From: a virus
Strand: one strand, 5' to 3'
Virus record (IMG/VR): IMGVR_UViG_3300020455_000026
Location: 1-45,550 of that record
DNA: 45,550 nt
The translations under genes and the position numbers were made by a program. A model generated the notes under the pieces. That model did not search any database, was not told where the DNA came from, and saw only the letters and a list, made by a program, of their open reading frames with translations. Below are positions 15,111 through 22,391 of the stretch, piece after piece (the stretch's first letter is position 1; each line of letters starts with the position of its first letter).

Positions 15111-15118
15111 TATTTATA
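15111..15118 (-). promoter_or_regulatory. Late promoter with normal leader
   Basis: TATAAATA, about 50 nt upstream of the ATG at 15054, whose leader contains GGAG. It contrasts with the leaderless late promoters elsewhere. Confidence 0.7.
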
Positions 15119-15122
15119 AGAA

Positions 15123-15530
15123 TCAGTCCGTTTCGGGTACAAATTCTATTTCAATCTCATCTTCTTCTTTATTTAGAATGGGTCTATAATTCAATTCAGT
15201 AACCTTTTCTCCATTCTGCAATATTTTTACCGTAGCAATCTTTTCTATTATTTCTTGTATTGGATGTTTTAAATCATGTTCTCTATATAAAGTTGATTTA
15301 ATCATCTCAATTAAAATTGCCAAATCAGCAATAAATTCATTCTTTTGCATATCCGAGATATGTTCTTGTAGCACGGTAAGAATATCTATTGCTAAACTTT
15401 CTGATAATTGATCAGCAGTCCTTTTATCATTTAATAATTGTATTTTACTAATCTCTTCTTGAGACAGTTCTGGTTTCTTATTAAGATTTTTTAATAATCC
15501 TTTTCTAGGAAAATTTATAACTTCACCCAT
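15123..15530 (-). CDS. 135-aa hypothetical protein
   Basis: MGEVINFPRKGLL N-terminus, a helical middle (residues ~22-95) with Leu/Ile heptads, and an acidic C-terminal strand region (EEDEIEIEFVPETD). No family recognised with confidence. Coupled by 1-nt overlap to the P-loop kinase gene. Confidence 0.68.
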   Translation of the reverse strand: MGEVINFPRKGLLKNLNKKPELSQEEISKIQLLNDKRTADQLSESLAIDILTVLQEHISDMQKNEFIADLAILIEMIKSTLYREHDLKHPIQEIIEKIATVKILQNGEKVTELNYRPILNKEEDEIEIEFVPETD

Positions 15531-16201
15531 TATCTTTTTTTCTTATCTAATTCTTTTCTTATCCAAGCCTTTGCTTGCCAAGTTGATGGTTTTCTAGACA
15601 TCAATCTTCTAATTACTTTAAACACAGCCGCATTTGTTTCATTATCATTATCTCTATTGTTATCAACTATAACAAAATTACTTAGGCCAAATAGTCTTTG
15701 AAATTTACCTATGTTTGCCTGAACGCCTTTCCAGTTTTTTTCAACAACTGGTTCTGCTACTTTTCTTGCTCTCTTTTCATTTCTTGCTAATGCAACATCT
15801 AAACTTGTATTAACAAATACCATAAAGTTATCATAACCTACACGATATGAGTCTCTATAATCATTCGCAAGTCTATCATAATCTCTTCCTGTGCCATCTA
15901 TAACAATACCTAATCTATTTTGAATATGTAAATCCATTTGATTACCTGCTTTTCTCTTAGCAGTACCTCTCAGAGCGTCAAGAATACCACCTTCAATACC
16001 TCTTAAATCTAGACTTTGTCCTGCCTTCTTTAGTGAGTTAGTTAGGTAGTTATCACTATTAACTACTTTCATACCTGTACCTGCGAATAATCTTTTTTGA
16101 ACATATGATTTACCTGAACCCGGACCACCTGCAAGAAAAAATGCCTTGAAGATATATGGGTCATAAACACCCTCGGTTATAAAATCGTCATATGATAGCA
16201 T
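15530..16201 (-). CDS. Zeta-toxin-like P-loop kinase with a capsid-targeting-like N-terminus
   Basis: 223 aa. Walker A GGPGSGKS at 25-32, then VVNSDNYL and IVIDGTGRDYDRL, as in zeta toxin/polynucleotide-kinase-like enzymes. Substrate unknown. The first residues (MLSYDDFITEGVYD) match the T4 capsid-targeting form, an amphipathic start ending in IxE|G that the prohead protease cuts. The ATG lies 5 nt after TATAAATA with no Shine-Dalgarno, so a leaderless late mRNA is likely. Late timing plus the N-terminus suggest packaging inside the head. Confidence 0.8.
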   Translation of the reverse strand: MLSYDDFITEGVYDPYIFKAFFLAGGPGSGKSYVQKRLFAGTGMKVVNSDNYLTNSLKKAGQSLDLRGIEGGILDALRGTAKRKAGNQMDLHIQNRLGIVIDGTGRDYDRLANDYRDSYRVGYDNFMVFVNTSLDVALARNEKRARKVAEPVVEKNWKGVQANIGKFQRLFGLSNFVIVDNNRDNDNETNAAVFKVIRRLMSRKPSTWQAKAWIRKELDKKKR

Positions 16202-16205
16202 ACTG

Positions 16206-16400
16206 CTATTTATAACATTCTATAGCGAGGATGTCATCTACTATAAACCCTAACTTTAAGAATAAGTGTATAGCACCATCAGTACTATGAGCCCTTATAG
16301 GTATGGGTAAATGGTGTTTATCTGTAATAAACTTGTACTTTTTTCGATTATCTTTAAATGGTATCGAAAAGAAGTTTGATTCTTTGAATGATGGAATCAT
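16206..16400 (-). CDS. 64-aa hypothetical protein
   Basis: Begins MIPSFKESNFFSIPFKDNRK and ends in LGFIVDDILAIECYK. ATGA overlap with the glutaredoxin gene supports translation. No family recognised. The late promoter of the kinase lies within its last codons. Confidence 0.55.
   Translation of the reverse strand: MIPSFKESNFFSIPFKDNRKKYKFITDKHHLPIPIRAHSTDGAIHLFLKLGFIVDDILAIECYK
16207..16214 (-). promoter_or_regulatory. Late promoter, leaderless geometry
   Basis: TATAAATA followed by GCAGT and ATG. The 16-base string TATAAATAGCAGTATG is repeated exactly at 40368-40353 before another gene. Confidence 0.78.
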
Positions 16401-16654
16401 ACGAGATCCCCCTTAAAGTTTATCTTGCCTTCATTGACAAAATGCTCTTTAAGTTCATTAAAACCTCCTATAAGTTTATCATCAATCATAATTTGAGGAA
16501 CAGTTCTAACAGGTTTGCCTATCTGTTTATGAAACTCCTCAATACCGATCTTTTCTACTTGTACTGTTTCGTATTCTAGGCCAAGAGACTCTAACAGTTT
16601 CTTGGCAGAATTACAATAAGAGCATACCGGTTGTGTATATACCTTTATGCTCAT
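16397..16654 (-). CDS. Glutaredoxin
   Basis: 85 aa, a complete single-domain glutaredoxin. Active site CSYC (Cys11, Cys14) after KVYTQP, cis-proline loop VRTVPQIMI, and the GGFNEL glutathione-binding turn. It reduces disulfides with glutathione. In phages it usually serves ribonucleotide reductase; here the class II enzyme at 20444-22387 is a possible client. 1-nt overlap with the LPP20-like gene. Confidence 0.92.
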   Translation of the reverse strand: MSIKVYTQPVCSYCNSAKKLLESLGLEYETVQVEKIGIEEFHKQIGKPVRTVPQIMIDDKLIGGFNELKEHFVNEGKINFKGDLV

Positions 16655-17301
16655 TATTCTACCTCAACATCAACAACTGGAGCAGACATATCTAAGACAT
16701 CATTGACTGCTGTTTGAGCAAGATCGTCAACATCTGCAGCCAACTCAATCTCTCTACTTATCTCATCTTGAATATAAGAAAAGAGTGTGTTAGATTCTGT
16801 ATGAGACCATCTAAGACCTACATAGATACGATAGTTTTGATCGGCAGTTATAAACACATCTTTTTCAAATTGCTCATAACCTACAACCTTAGTATCTTTA
16901 ATTAGGTTAACGATAGTACTCTCTACCCTAGAGGCAACTTGTTTATTACCCTCTGCACCGAGTTCAGTAATATACATCTCTGCCTGTTTATTCATTTGAC
17001 CTCTCATTTGATCGGCCAAGTCTGCCTTAGCAACTAGCATAGCTTTATCTATTGCCAACTGTAAGTCAGGACTAACAGCGGTACCGACACCGTAAATGAA
17101 CTGATCAGCATCCCTATTAGTTATGAGACCTTGTTTAACATCATGGTCAAGATACCATTGTGGTACTTCAGTTAATACTTGTTTAACTGATCCCTCTGAG
17201 TTAAAAGACGCCTCTTGTTTAATGTTATGTGTACTACCACACGCTGCCAAAAATAATGACAATGCTGTAGCACCAATAACAAGTTTTGATTTAGAATCCA
17301 T
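16654..17301 (-). CDS. LPP20/FlgP-like lipoprotein
   Basis: 215 aa. Lipoprotein signal with lipobox LAAC (Cys21). The mature part shows the LPP20-family pattern VPQWYLDHD, then FIYGVGTAVSPDLQLAIDKA and KADLADQM, and an extended YRIYVGLRWSH strand. In bacteria these are outer-membrane-associated lipoproteins, sometimes near CsgG/FlgO-type proteins. A GGAGG Shine-Dalgarno sits in the end of the small upstream gene. Why a phage keeps this together with csgG/csgF is unclear. Confidence 0.78.
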   Translation of the reverse strand: MDSKSKLVIGATALSLFLAACGSTHNIKQEASFNSEGSVKQVLTEVPQWYLDHDVKQGLITNRDADQFIYGVGTAVSPDLQLAIDKAMLVAKADLADQMRGQMNKQAEMYITELGAEGNKQVASRVESTIVNLIKDTKVVGYEQFEKDVFITADQNYRIYVGLRWSHTESNTLFSYIQDEISREIELAADVDDLAQTAVNDVLDMSAPVVDVEVE

Positions 17302-17401
17302 TTAATACCTCCTTAATGATATTGATTGATTCGCTACCTATTTCAGGATAGAAATACAATAGTATTGCCCCTAAAATAAATCCTGTTGTAAATTTAATCA
17401 T
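17291..17401 (-). CDS. 36-aa membrane peptide
   Basis: Starts MIKFTTGFILGAILLYFYPE, a single hydrophobic segment, then a polar tail. It overlaps the lipoprotein gene by 11 nt and its 3' end contains that gene's ribosome-binding site, which suggests coupling. No homologue recognised. Confidence 0.5.
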   Translation of the reverse strand: MIKFTTGFILGAILLYFYPEIGSESINIIKEVLNGF

Positions 17402-17419
17402 TTGTTCCCTTCTGTTAAA

Positions 17420-17731
17420 TTACATATTTTCTAATGCAAATAAAAAGAATAGTATTAAACCAGTCTCGAACATTTGCATTTTTTGTTCATCTTCCATAGT
17501 CCAAGTCTCTACATCATCTGGATTCTCACCAATCTTTTTGGTTTCATCACAGACTCTAGTTTCTTTTTTAGAAACTTCAACACCATCCTCAATGACAGTC
17601 TCGGTATAATATTTACATTCACCATATATAGGTCCTTCATTATCTAGCTGTTCTACAGCACTAACATAATTGGTCAACAATACAGTAACCAATATTAATG
17701 TCATAGCAAAATAAAATCTATTTAAGTTCAT
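17420..17731 (-). CDS. Exported hypothetical protein (103 aa)
   Basis: N-terminal signal or anchor (residues ~5-25, ending NYVSA), an acidic middle with two Cys (GECKYYTETV and RVCDETKK) and a C-terminal hydrophobic segment (LILFFLFAL). Probably periplasmic, tethered at one or both ends. No family recognised. Overlaps the upstream gene by 4 nt. Confidence 0.65.
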   Translation of the reverse strand: MNLNRFYFAMTLILVTVLLTNYVSAVEQLDNEGPIYGECKYYTETVIEDGVEVSKKETRVCDETKKIGENPDDVETWTMEDEQKMQMFETGLILFFLFALENM

Positions 17732-18081
17732 CTGCCTATATCCTTTACATCTGATTTATTAATGACTTGATATGCACCTTTATTATATGCAGGTGCAACT
17801 GTAAAGTTTTGACTCTCTTCTAGACGCCAGTTATTAACTGGTTTAGTGCCAGCAACTTTACCCATAGGTTTCTTAGGTGAATGGCGGACCGTACGGGGTT
17901 CGAACCCGTGGTCTCCTGATCGACAGTCAGGCGTGATAACCTCTTCACTAACGATCCGTGATTCACCTACTCGGTGACTTTTCAAAAACTTTTCGTGATC
18001 TTTAAGAGTTTGTATTCTCTCTTCAGTAAGAGGAATAGGTTTTCTCTTTGATCTTTGATATGTGTATATTATAGATCCCAT
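17728..18081 (-). CDS. Open frame that runs through a tRNA gene; protein extent uncertain
   Basis: From ATG 18081 the frame encodes 117 aa: an N-terminal part typical of a phage protein (MGSIIYTYQRSKRKPIPLTE, then a helix with HEKFLKSH), a middle that is simply the tRNA-Asp gene read as codons (about residues 42-67), and a C-terminal NFTVAPAYNKGAYQVINK segment. Two readings are possible. One is a single protein gene carrying an embedded tRNA. The other is a separate 45-aa gene starting at 17865 (MGKVAGTKPVNNW). The start at 18081 overlaps the stop of the 45-aa membrane protein. I cannot decide between them. Confidence 0.5.
   Translation of the reverse strand: MGSIIYTYQRSKRKPIPLTEERIQTLKDHEKFLKSHRVGESRIVSEEVITPDCRSGDHGFEPRTVRHSPKKPMGKVAGTKPVNNWRLEESQNFTVAPAYNKGAYQVINKSDVKDIGR
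17882..17957 (-). tRNA. tRNA-Asp (GUC)
   Basis: Full cloverleaf with encoded CCA. Acceptor GGAUCGU / ACGGUCC with one U-G pair, discriminator G, D stem GUGA/UCAC, anticodon stem CCUGA/UCAGG with loop CUGUCGA (anticodon GUC), T stem ACGGG/CCCGU with loop UUCGAAC. G73 and GUC are tRNA-Asp identity elements. It lies inside an open frame on the same strand. Confidence 0.96.
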
Positions 18082-18206
18082 TGTACATTCTGATAAACCC
18101 ATAGTAACCATTCTATGGGTTCGTGTTGACTGCCGTATGGTGAGATATATAAAATACTCACAATCAATACGGCACTAATTACTAATGATAAAATTATACT
18201 ACTCAT
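18069..18206 (-). CDS. 45-aa membrane protein
   Basis: MSSIILSLVISAVLIVSILY at the N-terminus is a clear membrane helix, followed by a Trp-rich tail (EWLLWVYQNVQWDL). It starts inside the last codons of the upstream gene (8-nt overlap) and ends over the start of the next frame, so translational coupling is likely. No family recognised. Confidence 0.6.
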   Translation of the reverse strand: MSSIILSLVISAVLIVSILYISPYGSQHEPIEWLLWVYQNVQWDL

Positions 18207-18483
18207 CGTCCTTTGGATCTCTTTTAGCCATTTCAGCGAGTCTTTCTCTCTCTTCTCTAGCCGTGATACCTAATTTATCTTTAACATATTTCTGTGGATT
18301 CTTTTGAGACCACGCCTCAATCAAGTTTTCTATATTCTTGACTGTAATTTTATTACCTCTAAATTCTTGAGGATGTGTTTCTCTAAACACTTTTAATTCT
18401 TGCAACCATTTAACTTTCTTTGGTTTTGTTTTCTGCTGTGCAAATTCAGCATATAAGTTTTCTTTTATTGAATATATACCCAT
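18199..18483 (-). CDS. 94-aa hypothetical protein
   Basis: Helical, highly charged (KTKPKKVKWLQELKVFRE) with a C-terminal REERERLAEMAKRDPKDDE. First gene of a transcript from the promoter at 18513-18541, with a GGAGAG Shine-Dalgarno. No family recognised. Confidence 0.68.
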   Translation of the reverse strand: MGIYSIKENLYAEFAQQKTKPKKVKWLQELKVFRETHPQEFRGNKITVKNIENLIEAWSQKNPQKYVKDKLGITAREERERLAEMAKRDPKDDE

Positions 18484-18512
18484 AATATTAGTTCTCTCCT
18501 TTTATTTTCTTT

Positions 18513-18541
18513 AGCATATCATTATTTGTTATATTTGTCAA
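18513..18541 (-). promoter_or_regulatory. Sigma70-type promoter with upstream AACGC
   Basis: TTGACA at 18541-18536 preceded by TTAACGC, 17-nt spacer, TATGCT at 18518-18513. Confidence 0.78.
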
Positions 18542-18549
18542 GCGTTAAT

Positions 18550-18753
18550 TTATACAGTATAACCAGAGGTTCCTGCCCAAGTTAAGTCTGGACTTTCATC
18601 GCCAATCTTATTTTTATTGGCATTTTCAAATTCATCCAATATCTTTTGGTATTTTTCTATCTTCTGGTCAATAGAGATATAGACAGACTCATTATTCTTA
18701 ACTGCCCGTCTAATCTCTTTTAAATCATTTATTACTTCTATTATATCGTTCAC
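18550..18753 (-). CDS. 67-aa hypothetical helical protein (GTG start)
   Basis: Starts with GTG 7 nt after a GGAG. A helix with heptads (MNDIIEVINDLKEIRRAVKN) and the C-terminal DLTWAGTSGYTV. Its stop is followed at once by the next promoter. No family recognised. Confidence 0.6.
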   Translation of the reverse strand: MNDIIEVINDLKEIRRAVKNNESVYISIDQKIEKYQKILDEFENANKNKIGDESPDLTWAGTSGYTV

Positions 18754-18854
18754 TTATTACTCCTTTTGTTGTTGTCTGTTAGTGTATCTAAAACTGACTT
18801 GTCGGCCATATGGTTTACCAAGTATGTGGTTTCTAATACACTACCCACGGTCAT
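18750..18854 (-). CDS. Possible 34-aa peptide
   Basis: Frame from ATG 18854 (overlapping the nucleotidase stop by 14 nt) to TGA 18750, beginning MTVGSVLETTYLVNHMADK. It fills the gap and its 3' end carries the GGAG of the next gene. No strong Shine-Dalgarno of its own, so it may be only a spacer. Confidence 0.35.
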   Translation of the reverse strand: MTVGSVLETTYLVNHMADKSVLDTLTDNNKRSNK

Positions 18855-19431
18855 TCTCCGAAGGCATAGATTTCTTGTCACCGTGGGTGACCTTACTCTC
18901 GGTGTTTTCGCCTTTTACATTTGTTATGGTTCCATATGCTCTTTCTAATCCTTTCTTGATTAAATCTAAACTATCTTCATTTGCCTGATATCTGATACCC
19001 ACGCCACCTTTGGCAACCCATCTCTCTAGGTTCTTAGGTCTATCATCAATCAATATGTTTGGTATGCCAGTCTTTTTATCAACGGCATAAGATTCTTTTC
19101 TTTTGGTTACAATTATATCGTTTGGTTTGAAATTGTGTTTTTCTAACCACTTAGTTTTGTATTTCCTAGAGTTCTCTAAATCGTCTCTGAGCGGTGAAGT
19201 ATTAATATACCAATCACCACCCGTATAAGACTTTACTAAATTAACTAATTTTTTAGCGAAAGGAAAAACTGGTAAGGTCTCAAAGAAGTTTGTACCTTGT
19301 AATTCTTTAATTGAAGTGTCAAGTGTAATTTCACCTTGATCTTTCCAATGGTGTACTTTTCTGAATTCTGCGAGAGCTGTAAAGAAGTCAGCGATCACGC
19401 CATCCATATCTACATATACTCTACTACTCAT
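18841..19431 (-). CDS. HAD-type 5'(3')-deoxyribonucleotidase
   Basis: 196 aa from MSSRVYVDMDGV (19431; ATG overlaps the upstream TGA). DMDGV (Asp8, Asp10) is the HAD nucleophile motif. NTSPL gives the motif II Thr/Ser, KRKESYAVDK a motif III Lys, and LIDDRPKNLERW motif IV, the layout of 5'(3')-deoxyribonucleotidases. It dephosphorylates nucleoside monophosphates and probably adjusts nucleotide pools. Its 3' end forms a 9-bp inverted repeat spanning the stop codon. Confidence 0.85.
   Translation of the reverse strand: MSSRVYVDMDGVIADFFTALAEFRKVHHWKDQGEITLDTSIKELQGTNFFETLPVFPFAKKLVNLVKSYTGGDWYINTSPLRDDLENSRKYKTKWLEKHNFKPNDIIVTKRKESYAVDKKTGIPNILIDDRPKNLERWVAKGGVGIRYQANEDSLDLIKKGLERAYGTITNVKGENTESKVTHGDKKSMPSENDRG
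18843..18888 (-). repeat. Inverted repeat at nucleotidase stop
   Basis: ACCCACGGT (18843-18851) and ACCGTGGGT (18880-18888), a perfect 9-bp stem with a 28-nt loop that includes CCTTCGGAGAA. It overlaps the stop codon and could affect translation of the downstream frames or mRNA stability. No U-run. Confidence 0.45.
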
Positions 19432-19499
19432 TTTAATATTCTGCCAACTACTATTATTGCCGTAATACATAATGTTATTAATGTTATAAATTCTATCAT
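19428..19499 (-). CDS. 23-aa membrane peptide
   Basis: A single hydrophobic helix, MIEFITLITLCITAIIVVGR, between a TAATG overlap with the previous gene and an ATGA overlap with the nucleotidase. The overlaps on both sides make a real translated micro-gene plausible. Confidence 0.5.
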   Translation of the reverse strand: MIEFITLITLCITAIIVVGRILK

Positions 19500-19603
19500 T
19501 ACAGTTCTCCGAATTCTTCTTTGAACATCTGATAATAAGCGACTACCGCACAATAAGCGAAAAAGGCAGTCAATGTTAATGTTGTGTATAATAATATAGT
19601 CAT
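19499..19603 (-). CDS. 34-aa membrane peptide
   Basis: Starts MTILLYTTLTLTAFFAYCAV, one membrane helix, ending QMFKEEFGEL. Preceded by AAGGA at good spacing and by a promoter 33 nt upstream. First gene of the nucleotidase operon. Confidence 0.6.
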   Translation of the reverse strand: MTILLYTTLTLTAFFAYCAVVAYYQMFKEEFGEL

Positions 19604-19635
19604 TTAAGTCCTTGTTTTTCTTTGTTTATGTCTTT

Positions 19636-19663
19636 ATTATATACTATTCCAAAGACTAAACAA
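19636..19663 (-). promoter_or_regulatory. Sigma70-type promoter
   Basis: TTGTTT (preceded by GTGC) at 19663-19658, 16-nt spacer, TATAAT at 19641-19636. Weaker -35 than the other promoters. Confidence 0.65.
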
Positions 19664-19716
19664 GCACAAAATGGATTAAGTTTCGTTTAGAATCAATGAC
19701 TTAGGATTTAATTTAA

Positions 19717-19738
19717 AGTGTTGCAAAAATACAACACT
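19717..19738 (-). terminator. Hairpin after RuvC-like gene
   Basis: AGTGTTG / CAACACT, 7-bp stem with an 8-nt U-rich loop, overlapping the RuvC-like stop and followed by TTTAAATT. Possibly a weak terminator ahead of the promoter at 19663. Confidence 0.55.
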
Positions 19739-20300
19739 ATTTTAGGGGGTTTTCTGACTGATATTTGCATATAAAGTACGAATCAGCGATGTCTGAGGCG
19801 GGTGAATTATATGTGCAATCTAACTCGCTCAGCAAGTCAAATCCAGCGGTTTCTCTAAATGCCTCTATCATACTCTCTTTATTAGAATTGCCCTTTCCTG
19901 TTGCATATTTCTTGACTGAGGAAGGGGCTATGAGTTCAAAAGGTATATCTAACTTATAGAATTTATACTTTAACATACCCATATTTTCTGCAATATGAAA
20001 TGTCTTACCTTTACTGGCAAATGAGTAATCTTCTAATTTGACTAGTGGATATGGTACTTTGGCAATAGATTTAGGATAGTATGAGTGTATGATATCTATA
20101 ACCCAATCAGCGATATTCTCATAGCGTTGTTGAGCTGTTAGATACCCTTTGTGTAGAGTGCCAGTTATATTTGGTCTAAATGTACCTTCATATTTTTTCT
20201 TGTCTGTTAAATAGTAGAAATCTTCAGCGTGTTCTGTTTCTACACATACAGCAGGACAAGATAATGAATAGTCAATACCAATTGATTTAATCGTCATCAT
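19737..20300 (-). CDS. RuvC-like (RNase H fold) Holliday-junction resolvase
   Basis: 187 aa. IGIDYSLSCPAV carries the first catalytic Asp (Asp10), VKLEDYSFAS the Glu, and SPASDIADSYFICKY the C-terminal Asp pair. APSSVKKYATGKGNSNKESM is the typical RuvC helix region. It would cut branched DNA before packaging, a job done by the unrelated gp49 in T4. Starts at either of two adjacent ATGs and overlaps the zinc-ribbon gene by 14 nt. Confidence 0.85.
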   Translation of the reverse strand: MMTIKSIGIDYSLSCPAVCVETEHAEDFYYLTDKKKYEGTFRPNITGTLHKGYLTAQQRYENIADWVIDIIHSYYPKSIAKVPYPLVKLEDYSFASKGKTFHIAENMGMLKYKFYKLDIPFELIAPSSVKKYATGKGNSNKESMIEAFRETAGFDLLSELDCTYNSPASDIADSYFICKYQSENPLK

Positions 20301-20451
20301 TTGAATCGTGAAAAGATATATCGTTTAGATATTCTTCATCAGACTCTTCTCTTTCCCAACCACAAAAAGGACAGTAGATAGGAACATAATGTTCTTTGTC
20401 CATTTCATGGTTAATTTTATACTCTGCCGAGCAGTTATCGCACTTAAGCAT
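20287..20451 (-). CDS. 54-aa zinc-ribbon protein
   Basis: MLKCDNCSAEYKI and YCPFCGW give a CxxC-x19-CxxC zinc ribbon (Cys4, 7, 27, 30), followed by an acidic tail ending DSNDDD. Overlaps both the ribonucleotide reductase (8 nt) and the resolvase. Possibly a small nucleic-acid or protein adaptor. Specific role unknown. Confidence 0.75.
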   Translation of the reverse strand: MLKCDNCSAEYKINHEMDKEHYVPIYCPFCGWEREESDEEYLNDISFHDSNDDD

Positions 20452-22387
20452 TAGCAGCGATTTCTGTTGGGGCAGGAACAGAAGTGATATCTACAATCTC
20501 ACAAGAGCCTGCTGTACAAGCAAGTTCTTGAGTGCCGGTTGTATTATCTTCGGCCTCGTATTTCTTCAACTCTTCAAAATTAACAACTTTAGGCATTAAC
20601 TTTTTAAGTTCGTCATACTTTTCTTTATCAATATCTTGATAAGGAGCTTGTTGATATGTGTGGTCAGAATGTGGTAAGAAACTTACGCCTGATACTTCGT
20701 CAAAGTGTTTGTATACCCAGGCGCCAACTTCCATCCATTCAGCGTCTCTTACTGATACTGTACAAGATGGTTTATGTTCACACCAATATCTTTGATATTT
20801 GAGCCAAGTTTCTAATTGTTGAATGGCATTATACTCATTTCTAGTTACCGCACCTTTAGGTGAAGCAGTAGGGAATGAAAACACACTAACTGAAGTAGGA
20901 TTCATTACATCTGGTTCGTGTGGTATGCCTTGATCTTTCATCATCTCAGTTAGAGGGTCTTTATTATCGCCTCGTACAGTTCTTACATAGTATTCAGAAT
21001 GTCTAGTGTGAATGCCTGAAGCACTATCAACTAATTGACTGACTGTACCAGAAGGTTTAATACAAGTAGTAGCAGCAGATTGAGGTATTTTAAGTTTCTT
21101 AGCAAGTTCTTTATTGGTTACAACTGACATTTCTCTCATACTTCTTAGTAATTCTTCGTCTGCCTTAATTGTAAGTTTATTATCCATAATACCTGTGAGT
21201 GATACACCGAGTAATCTCTCTTCTTCAGTATTTTGTCTCCATATTTTTCTTAGATATTTGATATCAACTAGTGTAGATTGATATGTACCTAATGTGGCCG
21301 CAACTTTAACTTTTCTTTTTAGGTCATCTGCATTATCTGTAGCACGAATAACAACCTCAGTTAGATTACAGAATTGATATGGCCTTAATATGATTTCTGA
21401 GCAAGGATTAGTTCCGAAGTCATGGTCAGGATCTCTACGACCATTCTCAGCAACTTTCTTCTTCGCCGCTTCACGATTAAAGATACCTCTCTCACCTGAT
21501 TTAGAATCGAATAGTGCTTTCCATTCGTGCATAAACAATCCAATATCAGGTGTTCTAGTATAACAAGCACTATTGTTAGATAATGCTCTTTGTGGATTAT
21601 TTTGCCACCAGTTTCCCATTTTTGCTTTACGAACACCATCATCTTGAATATTACTTAATGAGATTAGTGCTGATCTTCTTACGCCACCAACGACAACTAC
21701 TTCACCAATTTTACATACAATATCGTGTGCTTCTAAACAATCTAATTTTCTACCTACAGCGTCTCTAAATGTATTAATAGTGAAGTCAAATAAATTTACT
21801 AATGGTTGAGGACCTGAAGCACGACCACCAAATGTTTTAAGTCTTGCACCTGCAGGTCTTACCTTTGATACATCAATCTTAGGAATTTGACCAGAGTACA
21901 ACATAGCAATTAATTCTTTATAAGATTTTGCCCATCCTGTTTTACTATCTTCTACCACAATTACTGTATCAGTATGTTCAATAGACTCTGCAATCACAGG
22001 TAGTTTGGATACATTATCTCTCTCTACTGAAAATCCTACACCTGTGCCACATAATAGTATGTACATAACTTCGTCAAACGATCTTACATTATCAATCGGA
22101 ATATAACTACAATTATAACCAGCAGTATGATCTCGCTCTAAAGCAGGACCAGCAGTCATCAATGCTCTCATAGAAGGCATTACACCTAAAGTTAATACCT
22201 CATTTTCTAACTCTTCTCTATTTGGGATTTTATAATTATGTTTATCTTTAAGGTGTTTTTCCATAAAGTCAAAATATCTACCTACTGTTTCGGGCCATGA
22301 TTCTCTTTTTTTATCTTCGTCTATGAATCTAGCATATCTAGATTTGTGTATGTATTGCTGATAGCTCGTGGGTAGATGGTTGTCCAT
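20444..22387 (-). CDS. nrdJ: Adenosylcobalamin-dependent ribonucleoside-triphosphate reductase (class II, monomeric type)
   Basis: 647 aa. Matches the Lactobacillus-type B12-dependent reductase. Active-site Cys93 (NCSYIP) pairs with Cys340 (QFCNLTEV). Thiyl Cys329 lies in GTNPCSEIIL with Asn327 and Glu331. The phosphate loop is KPSGTVSQLVDSASGIH, and the C-terminal redox pair is Cys624/Cys629 (ACTAGSC). It makes dNTPs from NTPs and needs host or environmental cobalamin. T4 itself uses class I NrdAB. Glutaredoxin at 16397 may reduce it. Ends overlapping the zinc ribbon; primase is upstream. Confidence 0.93.
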   Translation of the reverse strand: MDNHLPTSYQQYIHKSRYARFIDEDKKRESWPETVGRYFDFMEKHLKDKHNYKIPNREELENEVLTLGVMPSMRALMTAGPALERDHTAGYNCSYIPIDNVRSFDEVMYILLCGTGVGFSVERDNVSKLPVIAESIEHTDTVIVVEDSKTGWAKSYKELIAMLYSGQIPKIDVSKVRPAGARLKTFGGRASGPQPLVNLFDFTINTFRDAVGRKLDCLEAHDIVCKIGEVVVVGGVRRSALISLSNIQDDGVRKAKMGNWWQNNPQRALSNNSACYTRTPDIGLFMHEWKALFDSKSGERGIFNREAAKKKVAENGRRDPDHDFGTNPCSEIILRPYQFCNLTEVVIRATDNADDLKRKVKVAATLGTYQSTLVDIKYLRKIWRQNTEEERLLGVSLTGIMDNKLTIKADEELLRSMREMSVVTNKELAKKLKIPQSAATTCIKPSGTVSQLVDSASGIHTRHSEYYVRTVRGDNKDPLTEMMKDQGIPHEPDVMNPTSVSVFSFPTASPKGAVTRNEYNAIQQLETWLKYQRYWCEHKPSCTVSVRDAEWMEVGAWVYKHFDEVSGVSFLPHSDHTYQQAPYQDIDKEKYDELKKLMPKVVNFEELKKYEAEDNTTGTQELACTAGSCEIVDITSVPAPTEIAANA

Positions 22388-22391
22388 AGGG

